From [Chlorobium] sp. 445 (GTDB lineage: Bacteria; Bacteroidota; Chlorobiia; Chlorobiales; Thermochlorobacteraceae), in NCBI GenBank assembly GCA_002763895.1, contig NSLH01000009.1, positions 1-64,000 of the forward strand: a DNA stretch of 64,000 nt, written 5' to 3'. Below, piece by piece: positions 8,578 to 17,314 of this stretch. Positions within the stretch are counted from its first letter, which is position 1, and every line of letters starts with the position of its first letter. Both the position numbers and the translations under genes were made by a program. The notes under the pieces are model-generated. The model had not been told where the DNA came from. It saw nothing but the letters and a program-made list of their open reading frames with translations, and did not search any database.

Positions 8578-11034
8578 TCACAAGTTTTGTTCTACAAGTT
8601 CAGCTTCACGCTCAACATCTTTCATTGTCCCTTTCGAGGGCGCAAGCGTAATGATGACAAACTTTGAAGTTGGTGTTTGACTTTTTTCTGCGATGCTATT
8701 TACAGGTACGAGCACATTAGCCTCTGGGAAGTAAGTTGCAGTACAGCCACGCGGAATGTTAAAAGGTACAGCTACGAAGTACTTAGCTACGCGCTGCTCT
8801 CCTTCAAAATGACTTGTCAAATCCACAACATCGCCTTGCTTGATACCAGCCTCTTTCATGTCGTCAGGATTCATCAAAATCACGCGCCGAGCTTTGTAAA
8901 TGCCACGATAGCGGTCGTCGAGTCCATAAATCGTTGTGTTGTATTGATCGTGTGAGCGGATAGTCATCATAATGTATTGCCCTTTTTCAAGGCGATGCTC
9001 AGGAATAGCATGTCGGCTAAAATGAGCTTTTTTATCACTTGTATTGAACACGCCTTCGCGCGCGCCATTAGGGAGGTAAAACCCGCTTTTGCTGCGCACA
9101 CGCTCATTATAGCGCTCAAATCCGGGAATCGTTTTTTCAATGAGGTCTCGAATACGGTCGTAATCTTCAACGAGCCACATCCACGGCACTGTGGTTCTCT
9201 CCCCTAGCGTTGCCACCGCAAGGCGCGCTACAATAACTGGCTCGCTGAGCAAATGCTCCGAAGCTGGCGGCAGCGAACCACGCGACGAATGCACAATACC
9301 CATTGAGTTTTCTACACTGACAAACTGCGGCTTTCCACCCTGAATGTCCAGTTCAGTCCGCCCTAAACATGGCAAAATGAGCGCTTCCTCACCCGTGATG
9401 AGATGCGCGCGGTTGAGTTTTGTGGAAACATGCACGGTGAGTTTTGTGCGTCGGAGTGCTTCCGCAGTGTAATTCGTGTCTGGCGTTGCAGAGAGAAAGT
9501 TACCACCCATTGCAAAAAAGACACGCACTTTGCCTTCATACATTGCTTTGATGGCATCTACGACATCATAGCCATGATGATATGGCGGCGTAAAGTTGAA
9601 ATTCTTAGCAAGTCTATCCAAAAAGGCAGGATCTGGTCTTTCATAAATGCCCATGGTTCTATCACCCTGCACATTGCTATGCCCACGCACGGGACAAAGT
9701 CCTGTGCCTGGCTTACCGACCATTCCTCGCAAAAGATGCAAGTTGACAATTTCTTGGATGTTTGCTACAGCATTCTTGTGCTGTGTCAGTCCCATCGCCC
9801 AGCAGGAAATCATACGCTTAGCTTGCATAATGAGCGTGGCTGCTTCTTTAATTTGCTCACGTGCGATGCCGCTTTGCTCTACAATTTTTTCCCAACTTTC
9901 CGCGCGTAGGTCGGCGATAAACTCTTCAAACCCTGTCGTTTGCTCTGCAATGAACTTTTTATCAAAGACTTCTCCTGTACGCTCTTCTTCAGCAAGCATC
10001 TCTTTCATAATTCCCTTCAATAATGCTACATCGCCGTTGATGCGTACCTGCAAAAAGAGTGTAGCCAGTGTGGTCCCTTTACCTAGCACGCCCGAGACTT
10101 CTTGTGGGTGTTTGAAGCGCTGCAGCCCGGCTTCTGGAAGTGGATTGATATGAATGATTTTCGCCCCGTTGCGCACCGCAGATTGAAGTGCGCTAAGCAT
10201 CCGTGGATGGTTTGTGCCCGGATTTTGCCCAATAACAAGAATCAAATCCGCTAAATCAAAGTCGCTGAGTTTAACCGTGCCTTTGCCGATACCTATCGTT
10301 TCTTTGAGTGCAACCCCACTGGATTCATGACACATATTCGAACAATCAGGCAGGTTGTTTGTACCAAACTGGCGCACAAACAGTTGATAGAGAAAGGCTG
10401 CTTCGTTGCTGGTTCGCCCTGAGGTATAAAACACGGCTTCATCGGGCGTACGGCACGCGTTAAGATGTGCAGCAATCATCTTAAAAGCGTCGTCCCAAGA
10501 GATGGGCTCGTAGTGCGATTGCCCTTTGCGCAACACCATCGGGTGCGTGAGTCGTCCTTGCTTACCGAGCCAATAATCCGTTCGTCGTGAAAGTTCAGCC
10601 ACACTGTGTTTTGCAAAAAATTCAGGTCCGATACGCTTCGTCGTCGCTTCCTCTGCTATCGCTTTGGCACCATTTTCACAAAATTCAGCTACAGCGCGGT
10701 GATCATCTGGATCTGGCCATGCACAACCAGGGCAATCAAAACCCTCAACTTGATTTACTTGCAACAGCATTTTCATACCGCGCACCACGCCCATTTCCGT
10801 CACCGTATGCTTCATTGCAGAGGCTACAGCTGGGAGACCACCTGCCACGGTTTTCGCTTTTCTTACAGACAACCGCTCATCGTCAGGCTGCTCTGGCGTG
10901 GTTGCCACAGGCTGCTCTTCTTTTCCCGAAATCCCTGTCTTGACATTAGTGTCCTTATCGTTTGCCGCTTCACTATTTGCCATTAGGCTTTCATGCCGCT
11001 GCTCGCTATTTGCTTCGCCAATTAACGCACTCAT
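8578..11034 (-). CDS. Molybdopterin oxidoreductase alpha subunit, YdeP/FdhF-like
   Basis: An 818-residue protein of the formate-dehydrogenase-like alpha subunit clade (TIGR01701, E. coli YdeP-like). C101-P-G-C104 replaces the usual four-Cys N-terminal cluster motif. NMCHES places Cys235-His236 at the position of the Sec/Cys-His molybdenum site of FdhH. Bis-MGD-binding segments such as LILVIGQNPGTNHPRML and SCWAMGLTQHKN, and a C-terminal molybdopterin-dinucleotide domain (MTIRSHDQYNT, ATYFPEANVLVP), are present. The first 60 residues are a low-complexity extension. The substrate of this clade is unknown. DUF7009 and FdhD, the sulfur-insertion factor, lie upstream on the same strand, which supports a functional Mo/W enzyme. 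Confidence 0.88.
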   Translation of the reverse strand: MSALIGEANSEQRHESLMANSEAANDKDTNVKTGISGKEEQPVATTPEQPDDERLSVRKAKTVAGGLPAVASAMKHTVTEMGVVRGMKMLLQVNQVEGFDCPGCAWPDPDDHRAVAEFCENGAKAIAEEATTKRIGPEFFAKHSVAELSRRTDYWLGKQGRLTHPMVLRKGQSHYEPISWDDAFKMIAAHLNACRTPDEAVFYTSGRTSNEAAFLYQLFVRQFGTNNLPDCSNMCHESSGVALKETIGIGKGTVKLSDFDLADLILVIGQNPGTNHPRMLSALQSAVRNGAKIIHINPLPEAGLQRFKHPQEVSGVLGKGTTLATLFLQVRINGDVALLKGIMKEMLAEEERTGEVFDKKFIAEQTTGFEEFIADLRAESWEKIVEQSGIAREQIKEAATLIMQAKRMISCWAMGLTQHKNAVANIQEIVNLHLLRGMVGKPGTGLCPVRGHSNVQGDRTMGIYERPDPAFLDRLAKNFNFTPPYHHGYDVVDAIKAMYEGKVRVFFAMGGNFLSATPDTNYTAEALRRTKLTVHVSTKLNRAHLITGEEALILPCLGRTELDIQGGKPQFVSVENSMGIVHSSRGSLPPASEHLLSEPVIVARLAVATLGERTTVPWMWLVEDYDRIRDLIEKTIPGFERYNERVRSKSGFYLPNGAREGVFNTSDKKAHFSRHAIPEHRLEKGQYIMMTIRSHDQYNTTIYGLDDRYRGIYKARRVILMNPDDMKEAGIKQGDVVDLTSHFEGEQRVAKYFVAVPFNIPRGCTATYFPEANVLVPVNSIAEKSQTPTSKFVIITLAPSKGTMKDVEREAELVEQNL

Positions 11035-11091
11035 TGTTTGTATTCCAGTTTGAGTTTTGCAACTTTTTTAACTTTAATGTCTTTTCATTTT

Positions 11092-11500
11092 TTAGCTTGC
11101 GCAGTTTGTCGCCTTATGCCCTACTGCTGCATCTGGGTGCGGATAATTATCCGATTCATCTTCATCTGGTCTTACAGTTAAACACTGAAAATCCTTTTCT
11201 ATCAAGAGCTTAAGTGTTTTTCCTTCACCGATAATTTGCTCTCTTTCAAGCCCGATTTGAGCGGAAGTTGCCCAAGATTTCGCCATCTGCTCTGGTAAAA
11301 ACACCGTGATCGTGCAATTCTCATAAGTTGCATAAATCTCAGTTGCGTGCGGATCACTCTGCATCGCATAAGACATTTTTTTGATGTGGCTGAGTACCAA
11401 ACTCCACGGTCTCTTCCACACGCCCTTCTTCAGCAATACGCCTTACTTCGGTTTGCGAGAGCCGTAGGCGCAGCGAGTTCCCTTTGACACGCAGTTTCAT
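11092..11500 (-). CDS. DUF7009-like protein of the Mo-oxidoreductase locus (frameshifted)
   Basis: The frame from ATG 11500 reads MKLRVKGNSLRLRLSQTEV and EEGRVEETVEFG, typical of the DUF7009 family often found beside YdeP and FdhD. It shifts at the A7 run (T7 on the plus strand, 11376-11382). With one A fewer it continues as SYAMQSDPHATEI, WATSAQIGLEREQ and LIEKDFQCL to the stop at 11092. The protein is about 136 residues, soluble, and of unknown function. It lies between fdhD-GNAT and the oxidoreductase gene, 57 bp upstream of the latter, so it is likely an accessory of that enzyme. Its 5' flank carries copy 2 of the palindromic 19-mer. Confidence 0.75.
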
Positions 11501-11521
11501 AAGTTTCTATTTTGTTGTTTG

Positions 11522-11540
11522 TTTATTGCAATAACAGAAT
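11522..11540. promoter_or_regulatory. 19-bp repeat with palindrome TTATTGCAATAA, copy 2
   Basis: Identical to 4710-4728. It lies in the 47-bp gap between the fdhD stop (11548) and the DUF7009 start (11500). This suggests that DUF7009 and the oxidoreductase can be transcribed or regulated separately from fdhD. Confidence 0.45.
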
Positions 11541-11547
11541 AATTCTT

Positions 11548-12954
11548 TTATGAGCTTAACTCTGCAATGAAATACGCCATATCGTCATGTGTTCCCTTCT
11601 CAAGGTGGTCGAAGCGCATCCCAATTTTCTCTAACACCTTGCGCGAGGCTACATTGCTCCAATCTGTCGTTGCGACCACACACTGCACATGCAGTTTCTC
11701 CAGTGCGTAGCGCAGCACGGCTTGACTTGCTTCAGTTGCATAGCCATGTCCCCAAAAACCTGTCTCAATCCCATAGACCAGCTCTACACCCGTGCGGTTC
11801 GGGCTTAACCGTAAGGCACAAAACCCAATACGGCGCTCTTCATCTTTGCGCACCAGTGTCCAAATCCCCAAGCGCTGCTCACGGAAATTCTTTATACTCT
11901 CTTCAATTTGTGCGTGCACAAACTCTCGGGGTACAGGACGGTCGTCAAAAAGATAACGACGAAATGCCCGATCGTTCCAAGTCTCGAAGAAATATGCTTC
12001 ATCTTCTAGACTTACAGGACGCAACTTCAGGTTCGCAGTTTCTAAATCAAACTGTCCGTTAAATTCTGGTGTAATCGGTGCATAGACACTGTCAGAGCGC
12101 ACACGCCATGCACCGCTGTAGATATTAAACCGCTCGCCTCTCAGAAAGCCAATCAGCGTCATATCAAATTCATCAGCCAATTCAACAGCCAGACTTGAAG
12201 GTGCCCCGACAGCTGCCATAATGGGGATTCCTGCCATCAAGGCTTTTTGTACCAGTTCAAAACTTGCGCGTCCGCTCACCAAAACAAGTTCATTATGCAA
12301 GGGCAGGCGTCGCTCCAAAAACGCTGCTCCAATGAGTTTATCCAGCGCATTGTGTCGTCCGACATCTTCACGCAGCATCAGTAAGTTGCCACGAATATCG
12401 AAGAGTGCTGCAGCATGTAATCCACCTGTTTGCTCAAAGACAGCCTGTGCCTTGCGCAAGGTCTCAGGCAAGCGACAGATAATGCTCTTTTCGAAAAATG
12501 GTCGATTTTTCGGAAATACGGTGCACACCGAAGCCTGCACCGATTCAATTGAAACCTTGCCACACACACCGCAACTCGATGCCGTATAGAAGTGCCGCTC
12601 AAGCCGCTTGAAGTCAATTTTGACCTCAGGCTTGAGTTCCACACAAATCACATTGTGGTGTAAGACGCCCTGAATAGGCTTGTCGCTATATGAAATTCGG
12701 CTAATTTGACTGGGGTGTTTGAGAATGCCTTCGGTGAAGAGAAATCCAACTGCCAGTTCTGCATCATGATTAGGGGTACGCATCGTTACAGCGACGCGTT
12801 TTACTTCCTGTTCGCCTTGCACGGCTAAACGGATTTCCAGTGGCTCTTCTACGGCAAGAATATCTTCGGCTAGCGCAATGCCCGCACTGTGCATCTTCTG
12901 CACTTGAACCTTTGCCGTTGCCCTTTGCTGTTCCACATCCACGTCCTTACTCAT
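11548..12954 (-). CDS. fdhD: FdhD sulfurtransferase fused to a GNAT acetyltransferase
   Basis: 468 residues in one uninterrupted frame. Residues 1-285 are FdhD: PNHDAELAVGFLFTEGIL, the C128-G-V-C131 sulfur-relay motif, EDVGRHNALDKLIG and VSGRASFELVQKA. FdhD carries sulfur from a cysteine desulfurase to bis-MGD and is required for activity of formate-dehydrogenase-type enzymes. Residues about 305-468 are a RimJ-like GNAT domain: LRPVSLEDEAYFFETW, GFWGHGYATEASQAVLRYA (acetyl-CoA loop) and NVASRKVLEKIGM. FdhD alone is normally about 270-280 residues. A joining segment of about 20 residues (VYAPITPEFNGQFDL) links the parts. The oxidoreductase it should serve is two genes downstream. Substrate of the acetyltransferase half is unknown. 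Confidence 0.9.
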   Translation of the reverse strand: MSKDVDVEQQRATAKVQVQKMHSAGIALAEDILAVEEPLEIRLAVQGEQEVKRVAVTMRTPNHDAELAVGFLFTEGILKHPSQISRISYSDKPIQGVLHHNVICVELKPEVKIDFKRLERHFYTASSCGVCGKVSIESVQASVCTVFPKNRPFFEKSIICRLPETLRKAQAVFEQTGGLHAAALFDIRGNLLMLREDVGRHNALDKLIGAAFLERRLPLHNELVLVSGRASFELVQKALMAGIPIMAAVGAPSSLAVELADEFDMTLIGFLRGERFNIYSGAWRVRSDSVYAPITPEFNGQFDLETANLKLRPVSLEDEAYFFETWNDRAFRRYLFDDRPVPREFVHAQIEESIKNFREQRLGIWTLVRKDEERRIGFCALRLSPNRTGVELVYGIETGFWGHGYATEASQAVLRYALEKLHVQCVVATTDWSNVASRKVLEKIGMRFDHLEKGTHDDMAYFIAELSS

Positions 12955-13116
12955 TGTCTTGCCTTGGATAGAACTAAACTAAATATCTGAAATTGCATGG
13001 CAGCTTAGAAAGTTCCCTAAATATAATTGCATCCCGAGGCACAACAATACCCTGCGCCTTGCTGCTCTACTTAACTTCGTTCCTAAAAGCAACGGCAGCT
13101 GCTTTACAAAAAACTG

Positions 13117-14043
13117 TCACTCGTGTGACTTATGCATCAAATCTTTCAGGTCTGGTTTGCCTGCATCTACCCAAGCAGAATACCACACCGACGCCACGCG
13201 CTCAATGGTTTGCTCAAACCGACGCTCAACCATATCGCCTAATGCCTCTTTGAAGCGCTCATAGTAGAGTGGCGTATAGATTTCACGCTCTCGCCCATTT
13301 TTGTCCGTCACCATCGTGCGGATCTCTTCAGGCTTTAAGCCTTCCTTAGCTTTGAGATCGCATTTTAATACCGAATCGACCATCAGATAACTTTCCAAAA
13401 CCCACTTAAAACTCTCTTCGGTTTTATCGGCAATATACTTTGCGCGGGGTGCAGATTCATTTTTTGCTTCATAGTGCCGCATGTACCGCTCTGGAATTTC
13501 TGATTCCCACCGTGCATGCAAGCCTTTCTGTCCTGTCAGCTGTCCATCATAATTTTCAGTGGCATGCAGCGGTACATGTGCATCAGCAACGTAATGTCCT
13601 ACATTTACTGCAAAGTAAAGAATTCTATCGAGGTTTTTTGCTTTGAAAGCACGCGTGAGGCTATCGCTAAACGCCACAATTCGCCATGGCAAGACCCCGT
13701 TGGCACGCACTGTGTCAAGTGTGTATTTCTTGACTGCTTCTTCAAAGCGTCGTGGCAATTCAGGAAATGGATAACTTCCGTAGCGATCAATGTCGATAAA
13801 GTGTTGCTCAGCTTCCGTCGGATCAATTCGGCGACGATCATCAGCATCAATCGCGTGCTCAATGAGAAATGTTGAGTACTCTTTGAAAAAATCTGCAACA
13901 GGTTCGGGCATCGCCTGCACAGCCCGTCGGTGAATTTGCTTATGCGCCCAAAAGCCCCAACCAATTGATTCATTGGCTGGCACGAGCACCGAAAGTAAAA
14001 GTGCTAGAGCCACGATTAGGTGCATCCAGAACACATCTCTCAT
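13117..14043 (-). CDS. Secreted S1/P1-nuclease / zinc phospholipase C-like protein
   Basis: A 308-residue protein with an N-terminal hydrophobic signal (residues 5-25) followed by W-G-F-W-A-H-K, the Trp/His start typical of mature P1-type zinc enzymes. VGHYVADAHVPLHATEN (about 150-166) and H-A-R-W-E-S-E provide the clustered His/Asp residues that bind the trinuclear zinc site. Members are exported hydrolases of nucleic acids or phospholipids; which applies is not clear here. It has its own Bacteroidota-type promoter element at 14077-14084, 33 bp before the start. Confidence 0.8.
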   Translation of the reverse strand: MRDVFWMHLIVALALLLSVLVPANESIGWGFWAHKQIHRRAVQAMPEPVADFFKEYSTFLIEHAIDADDRRRIDPTEAEQHFIDIDRYGSYPFPELPRRFEEAVKKYTLDTVRANGVLPWRIVAFSDSLTRAFKAKNLDRILYFAVNVGHYVADAHVPLHATENYDGQLTGQKGLHARWESEIPERYMRHYEAKNESAPRAKYIADKTEESFKWVLESYLMVDSVLKCDLKAKEGLKPEEIRTMVTDKNGREREIYTPLYYERFKEALGDMVERRFEQTIERVASVWYSAWVDAGKPDLKDLMHKSHE

Positions 14044-14076
14044 GGTTAATTTGAGTTAAGTTGGTTAGACTGCACG

Positions 14077-14084
14077 CAAAGTTA
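14077..14084 (-). promoter_or_regulatory. Bacteroidota-type -7 element (TAACTTTG)
   Basis: Minus-strand TAACTTTG matches TAnnTTTG and ends 33 bp before the phospholipase/nuclease start at 14043. A -33 element is not evident. Confidence 0.4.
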
Positions 14085-14184
14085 TGCAAATTTTCTTTGT
14101 TGCTTTCTTTCAACGTGTGGCTTTTGTAGGAGTGCTGGATGTGGCAGATGCAGTGTGGTATGCTTCCCTAAGCGGAATGAACTT

Positions 14185-15282
14185 TTAGGCACTTTGCAGC
14201 GTCGCCAGTTTAATTTTCTTTCCCGTGCTCGTACTGGTTGCAAGTTGCCCACATGCAGCGTCAATATCTCTACCACGACTGCGTCGAAGTGTTACGGTTA
14301 GGTTCGCCTCAGACAATCTACGCAGGAACATTTCCTTGCGCTCTTCTGTGCTGCGCTTGTAGTCCATGTTAGCAATTGGATTGTAATCTATCAGATTGAT
14401 TTTTGAGGGAAAACTGCGGGCAAACTTAATGAGTGCCGCTACATCCTCTTCACCATCATTGATGCCATTGAGTAAGAGATATTCAAGAAATACTGGCTTC
14501 TTTTTGACTTGTGCATAACGCTGCAGGGCTTGTTTGAGATCTTTGAGTGGATAGACATTTGTAATCGGCATCATCTCGCGCCGTTTTTCCTCAATGGCTG
14601 AATGCAGCGAGAGTGCAAGCCGAAACTTTTCAGGGCTTTCTGTCAGGCGTTCAATGCCGGGCACAATCCCAACAGTCGAGACCGTAATGTGACGCTCTCC
14701 GATTTTGAATTGATAGCGGTCATGCGCAAGAATTTCAATCGCTTCCATCACCCGTTCGAGGTTCAGCATTGGCTCGCCCATACCCATAAACACCACATTT
14801 GAAATGCGCTTACCGTAACGCGCTTTAGCCATCTGCATTGCGCCCAAGACTTGGTCGGTGATTTCTCCAATCGTGAGGTTGCGTGAAAAACCCATGTAGC
14901 CTGTAGCGCAGAACTTGCATGCTAGTGCACAGCCTACTTGCGAGGACACGCACACCGTCATTCGCTCGCGCCCTTCGCGTAAATCAGGAATGAGTACAGT
15001 CTCAATGCGTGCTCCATCGGAGAGTTCATAGAGCAGTTTGATGGTCTGCGCATTCTCACGCTCTGCCGAACTTACATCCAGCACAGGGTGCAAGCGCGAG
15101 ATAAAAAATTCATGGGCAAGTTTCTCTCTCAAGGCCTTGGGAAGAGTAGTCATCTGAGCAATATCCGTTACATCCTGCGAATGCAAAGCGTGCCGAATCT
15201 GTTCGGCTCGATACCCCGGCTCACCAAGTGCTGCTAACCGCGATTTGAGCTCGTTCAGACTTAATGATTTAAGATCTTGCAT
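14185..15282 (-). CDS. rlmN: Dual-specificity 23S rRNA/tRNA adenine-C2 methyltransferase RlmN
   Basis: A radical-SAM methyltransferase for A2503 of 23S rRNA and A37 of some tRNAs, about 365 residues. CALACKFCATG gives the CxxxCxxC [4Fe-4S] motif. GMGEPMLN and LSLHSAIEEKRREMMPI are family signatures. The C-terminal GRDIDAACGQLA holds the methyl-carrying Cys. ATG 15282 is preferred to 15303 because AGGGGAA lies at a suitable distance before it. Downstream sequence has no coupled gene; tRNA-Gln and a terminator lie upstream on the same strand. Confidence 0.95.
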   Translation of the reverse strand: MQDLKSLSLNELKSRLAALGEPGYRAEQIRHALHSQDVTDIAQMTTLPKALREKLAHEFFISRLHPVLDVSSAERENAQTIKLLYELSDGARIETVLIPDLREGRERMTVCVSSQVGCALACKFCATGYMGFSRNLTIGEITDQVLGAMQMAKARYGKRISNVVFMGMGEPMLNLERVMEAIEILAHDRYQFKIGERHITVSTVGIVPGIERLTESPEKFRLALSLHSAIEEKRREMMPITNVYPLKDLKQALQRYAQVKKKPVFLEYLLLNGINDGEEDVAALIKFARSFPSKINLIDYNPIANMDYKRSTEERKEMFLRRLSEANLTVTLRRSRGRDIDAACGQLATSTSTGKKIKLATLQSA

Positions 15283-15354
15283 CGCTTTTGCTTCCCCTTG
15301 CATTTTACTTTCTGCTCCCTCTATGCTTTATGCCCTCGCTTCAGCACGCTTGAA

Positions 15355-15386
15355 ATGAAAATCGCCTGTCCGTCCTGGCAGGCGAT
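15355..15386 (-). terminator. Terminator after tRNA-Gln
   Basis: The minus strand has ATCGCCTG...CAGGCGAT (8-bp stem, 10-nt loop) followed by TTTCATTTC, just downstream of the tRNA. Confidence 0.7.
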
Positions 15387-15396
15387 ACTGGAGTTG

Positions 15397-15468
15397 TTGG
15401 GGTACCAGGATTCGAACCTGGGAATGTCGGCTCCAAAGGCCGATGCCTTACCGCTTGGCGATACCCCA
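15397..15468 (-). tRNA. tRNA-Gln (anticodon TTG)
   Basis: A 72-nt cloverleaf. The acceptor stem TGGGGTA pairs with TACCCCA, with discriminator A. The anticodon stem TCGGC/GCCGA holds loop CTTTGGA (anticodon TTG), and the T-arm contains GTTCGAATC. The 3' CCA is not encoded. Confidence 0.95.
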
Positions 15469-15480
15469 TCGTTAAAATAC

Positions 15481-15578
15481 GCCTCGTCTCTAAGTTCAAG
15501 TCCTCCATTGGACTGTTGTGCAAGTAGAGAGTTAGATTGGATTTTCGCTTCACCCTGCGAATGAGGTTGAGACGAGGC
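15481..15578. other. Candidate structured RNA element beside tRNA-Gln
   Basis: A perfect 10-bp inverted repeat (GCCTCGTCTC / GAGACGAGGC) closes a 78-nt interior. The interior holds hairpins AGTCC-TCCATT-GGACT and TTCGC-TTCACCCT-GCGAA, giving a multibranch fold. It ends 12 bp from the tRNA gene. It has no tRNA, SRP or known riboswitch signature that I can recognise. The strand is not determined, though minus would match its neighbours. Confidence 0.35.
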
Positions 15579-15672
15579 TATTTCCAAACCTACTTGTGCG
15601 AAAATAGCAAAACTTCTTGCTTTCTGCAAGACAAGTTGCCTTTCTTTGTGCTGCAATTACGGCAACTTTACT

Positions 15673-16569
15673 CTAGGCTTTTTCTGCAAAGATGATGACA
15701 CGTGGTGAGCTGTCGGGGTCAAACAGCGCACCATCATAATCACCTAAGATACCGACAATGCAAAATCCCACTGCGCTTAATTGCTCTATCAGCTCTGTGT
15801 GGCTGTAGAGCCTGACAGACTCCATAAAGCGCTTGAGCTTGCCATTCTCCACGAGCGTGATTACCTTCTTTATGGAATCTCCTACGATCTTTCGCTCTTC
15901 ACTGACATAAATTCCATCTAGCATCCGCTTCGTGAGCGGCTTGTAATTTTTACGCACATAGGTTGCATTGAAAAAATCCAACACATAGATTCCACCACTT
16001 TTCAGCGCACGATACACGTTTTCAAGCACACGCTTGTCATCATCAGGCTCCTCAAAGTAGCCGAAACTTGTAAAGAGTTGAACCACCAGATCATAGTCTT
16101 GACTAAAGTCAATCTCTCGCATATCCTTTTGCAAGAAAGTGAGCTTGACATGGTGCTGCTCAGCCAAGCGACGCGCTTCTTGTAAGAGCATTGGTGAAAG
16201 GTCGTTTGCTGTTACGCTACAACCTTTTTCAGCAAACGCTACAGCATGCCGACCGGCACCGCAAGCAATGTCAAGCACCTTCGGCGAAGCACACCGCGCT
16301 TGAATGGTTGAGTAGCGCAAAATTGTCTCTACCGTTTTCTCTGCTTCTTTGAAATTTCGATGTTCGTAGAGCTTGAGGTAGATTGGACTGTTGAACCAGA
16401 GCGCAAACCACTCGCTGGTCTCAACTGGCACACGCTCTAGTGTTGCGTCTTGTTGTGCCGCAAGCAGGTCTTGTTGCGTTGGCAACAGATGTGTCTGTGA
16501 TAAGGACTGATCGTGTAGTAGTGGCTGCTCTTTCAATGTTTTTATCATCTTTGTTAAAAGTTTGACCAT
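15673..16569 (-). CDS. Class I SAM-dependent methyltransferase
   Basis: A 298-residue protein. VLDIACGAGRHAVAFA (motif I, about residues 98-113), ANDLSPMLLQEA, LQKDMREIDF, LVVQLFTSFGYF and LKSGGIYVLDFF are the successive SAM-fold motifs of small-molecule methyltransferases. The first 60 residues are poorly conserved and the true start may be further in. The substrate is not predictable. A terminator at 16620-16648 separates it from the metal-uptake operon upstream. Confidence 0.8.
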   Translation of the reverse strand: MVKLLTKMIKTLKEQPLLHDQSLSQTHLLPTQQDLLAAQQDATLERVPVETSEWFALWFNSPIYLKLYEHRNFKEAEKTVETILRYSTIQARCASPKVLDIACGAGRHAVAFAEKGCSVTANDLSPMLLQEARRLAEQHHVKLTFLQKDMREIDFSQDYDLVVQLFTSFGYFEEPDDDKRVLENVYRALKSGGIYVLDFFNATYVRKNYKPLTKRMLDGIYVSEERKIVGDSIKKVITLVENGKLKRFMESVRLYSHTELIEQLSAVGFCIVGILGDYDGALFDPDSSPRVIIFAEKA

Positions 16570-16619
16570 AGAAACCCTGCATGCTTACATGGCGTTCCTT
16601 GCGATTTATTCTTCGAGCT

Positions 16620-16648
16620 AAAAAGCCTACACGAGTATGCAGGCTTTT
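16620..16648. terminator. Terminator of the metal-uptake operon
   Basis: An 8-bp stem, AAAAGCCT / AGGCTTTT, around a 12-nt loop, with T-tracts on both strands. It lies 35 bp after the lipoprotein stop at 16683. Confidence 0.75.
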
Positions 16649-16682
16649 CATCAGGCTTTACACAGAGCACGTTATACGATAC

Positions 16683-17267
16683 TTACTGTGCGATGTTTAC
16701 AGGGAAGGTCGCATCAATATCCGTTTCAGGTCCAGGCTGCAAAGCGGGGGTTTTACGTACCGATGAAGAATAGTGGTAAAGTATGACGCGCAATGTTCCA
16801 CTTGTAGCTGCTCCGCTGCTCACTTGAGCACGAAAACGCAATCCTATTTCCAGATCGTTTCTATCACGGTCAGTGCGTGTAATAGTTAGGCGTCCTTGTG
16901 CACCGCCGCCTACTGTGTAAGTAAAGAGATGCTCATCACCTTCTTCTTCGATCTCTTCAGTTTTGTCTTCCGGTGGAACTTTGCTCTCGTCCAAGACCTC
17001 TACTTCACCGTCGTAGGTTACCCCGGCGCGCAGATTCAAGGGTGTAATTACAGGTGGATTACCGCCTGGTCCATCCAAATCACGCCACACCGCTTCTATG
17101 GTCCTCCCCTCTGCTGGCGTCAGTTTGAGCTTTAGCGTTGTAATCTTTTCCTGTTCATTTGTATCAACAGGGTTATCTTGGCGACAACCTACGGTTGTAA
17201 CCAGCATAATTGCTACAAGAAAAAGACTTAGGATATTGCGAGCAGTGTATAACTTCATTTTTGACAT
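16683..17267 (-). CDS. Lipoprotein of the TonB-receptor/MerC operon
   Basis: A 194-residue protein with lipoprotein signal (LFLVAIMLVTTVGC, lipidated Cys at about residue 28). The mature part is acidic and beta-rich and ends with GPETDIDATFPVNIAQ, a pattern I associate with small lipoproteins encoded after TonB receptors and MerC-domain proteins in Bacteroidota. MKLYTARN at 17258 is an alternative start. It is the last gene of a three-gene operon, 47 bp after the receptor. Its role is probably as an outer-membrane accessory in metal capture; that is inference from context. Confidence 0.65.
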   Translation of the reverse strand: MSKMKLYTARNILSLFLVAIMLVTTVGCRQDNPVDTNEQEKITTLKLKLTPAEGRTIEAVWRDLDGPGGNPPVITPLNLRAGVTYDGEVEVLDESKVPPEDKTEEIEEEGDEHLFTYTVGGGAQGRLTITRTDRDRNDLEIGLRFRAQVSSGAATSGTLRVILYHYSSSVRKTPALQPGPETDIDATFPVNIAQ

Positions 17268-17314
17268 ACTTTATAAGTTTGATTGTTAGAGAAAGTTAAA
17301 GTTCAAAGAACAAG

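Noticed and set aside
15481-15578. SRP 4.5S RNA or a second tRNA in the gap beside tRNA-Gln
   Set aside because: Lacks the conserved SRP tetraloop region and any cloverleaf or T-arm sequence.
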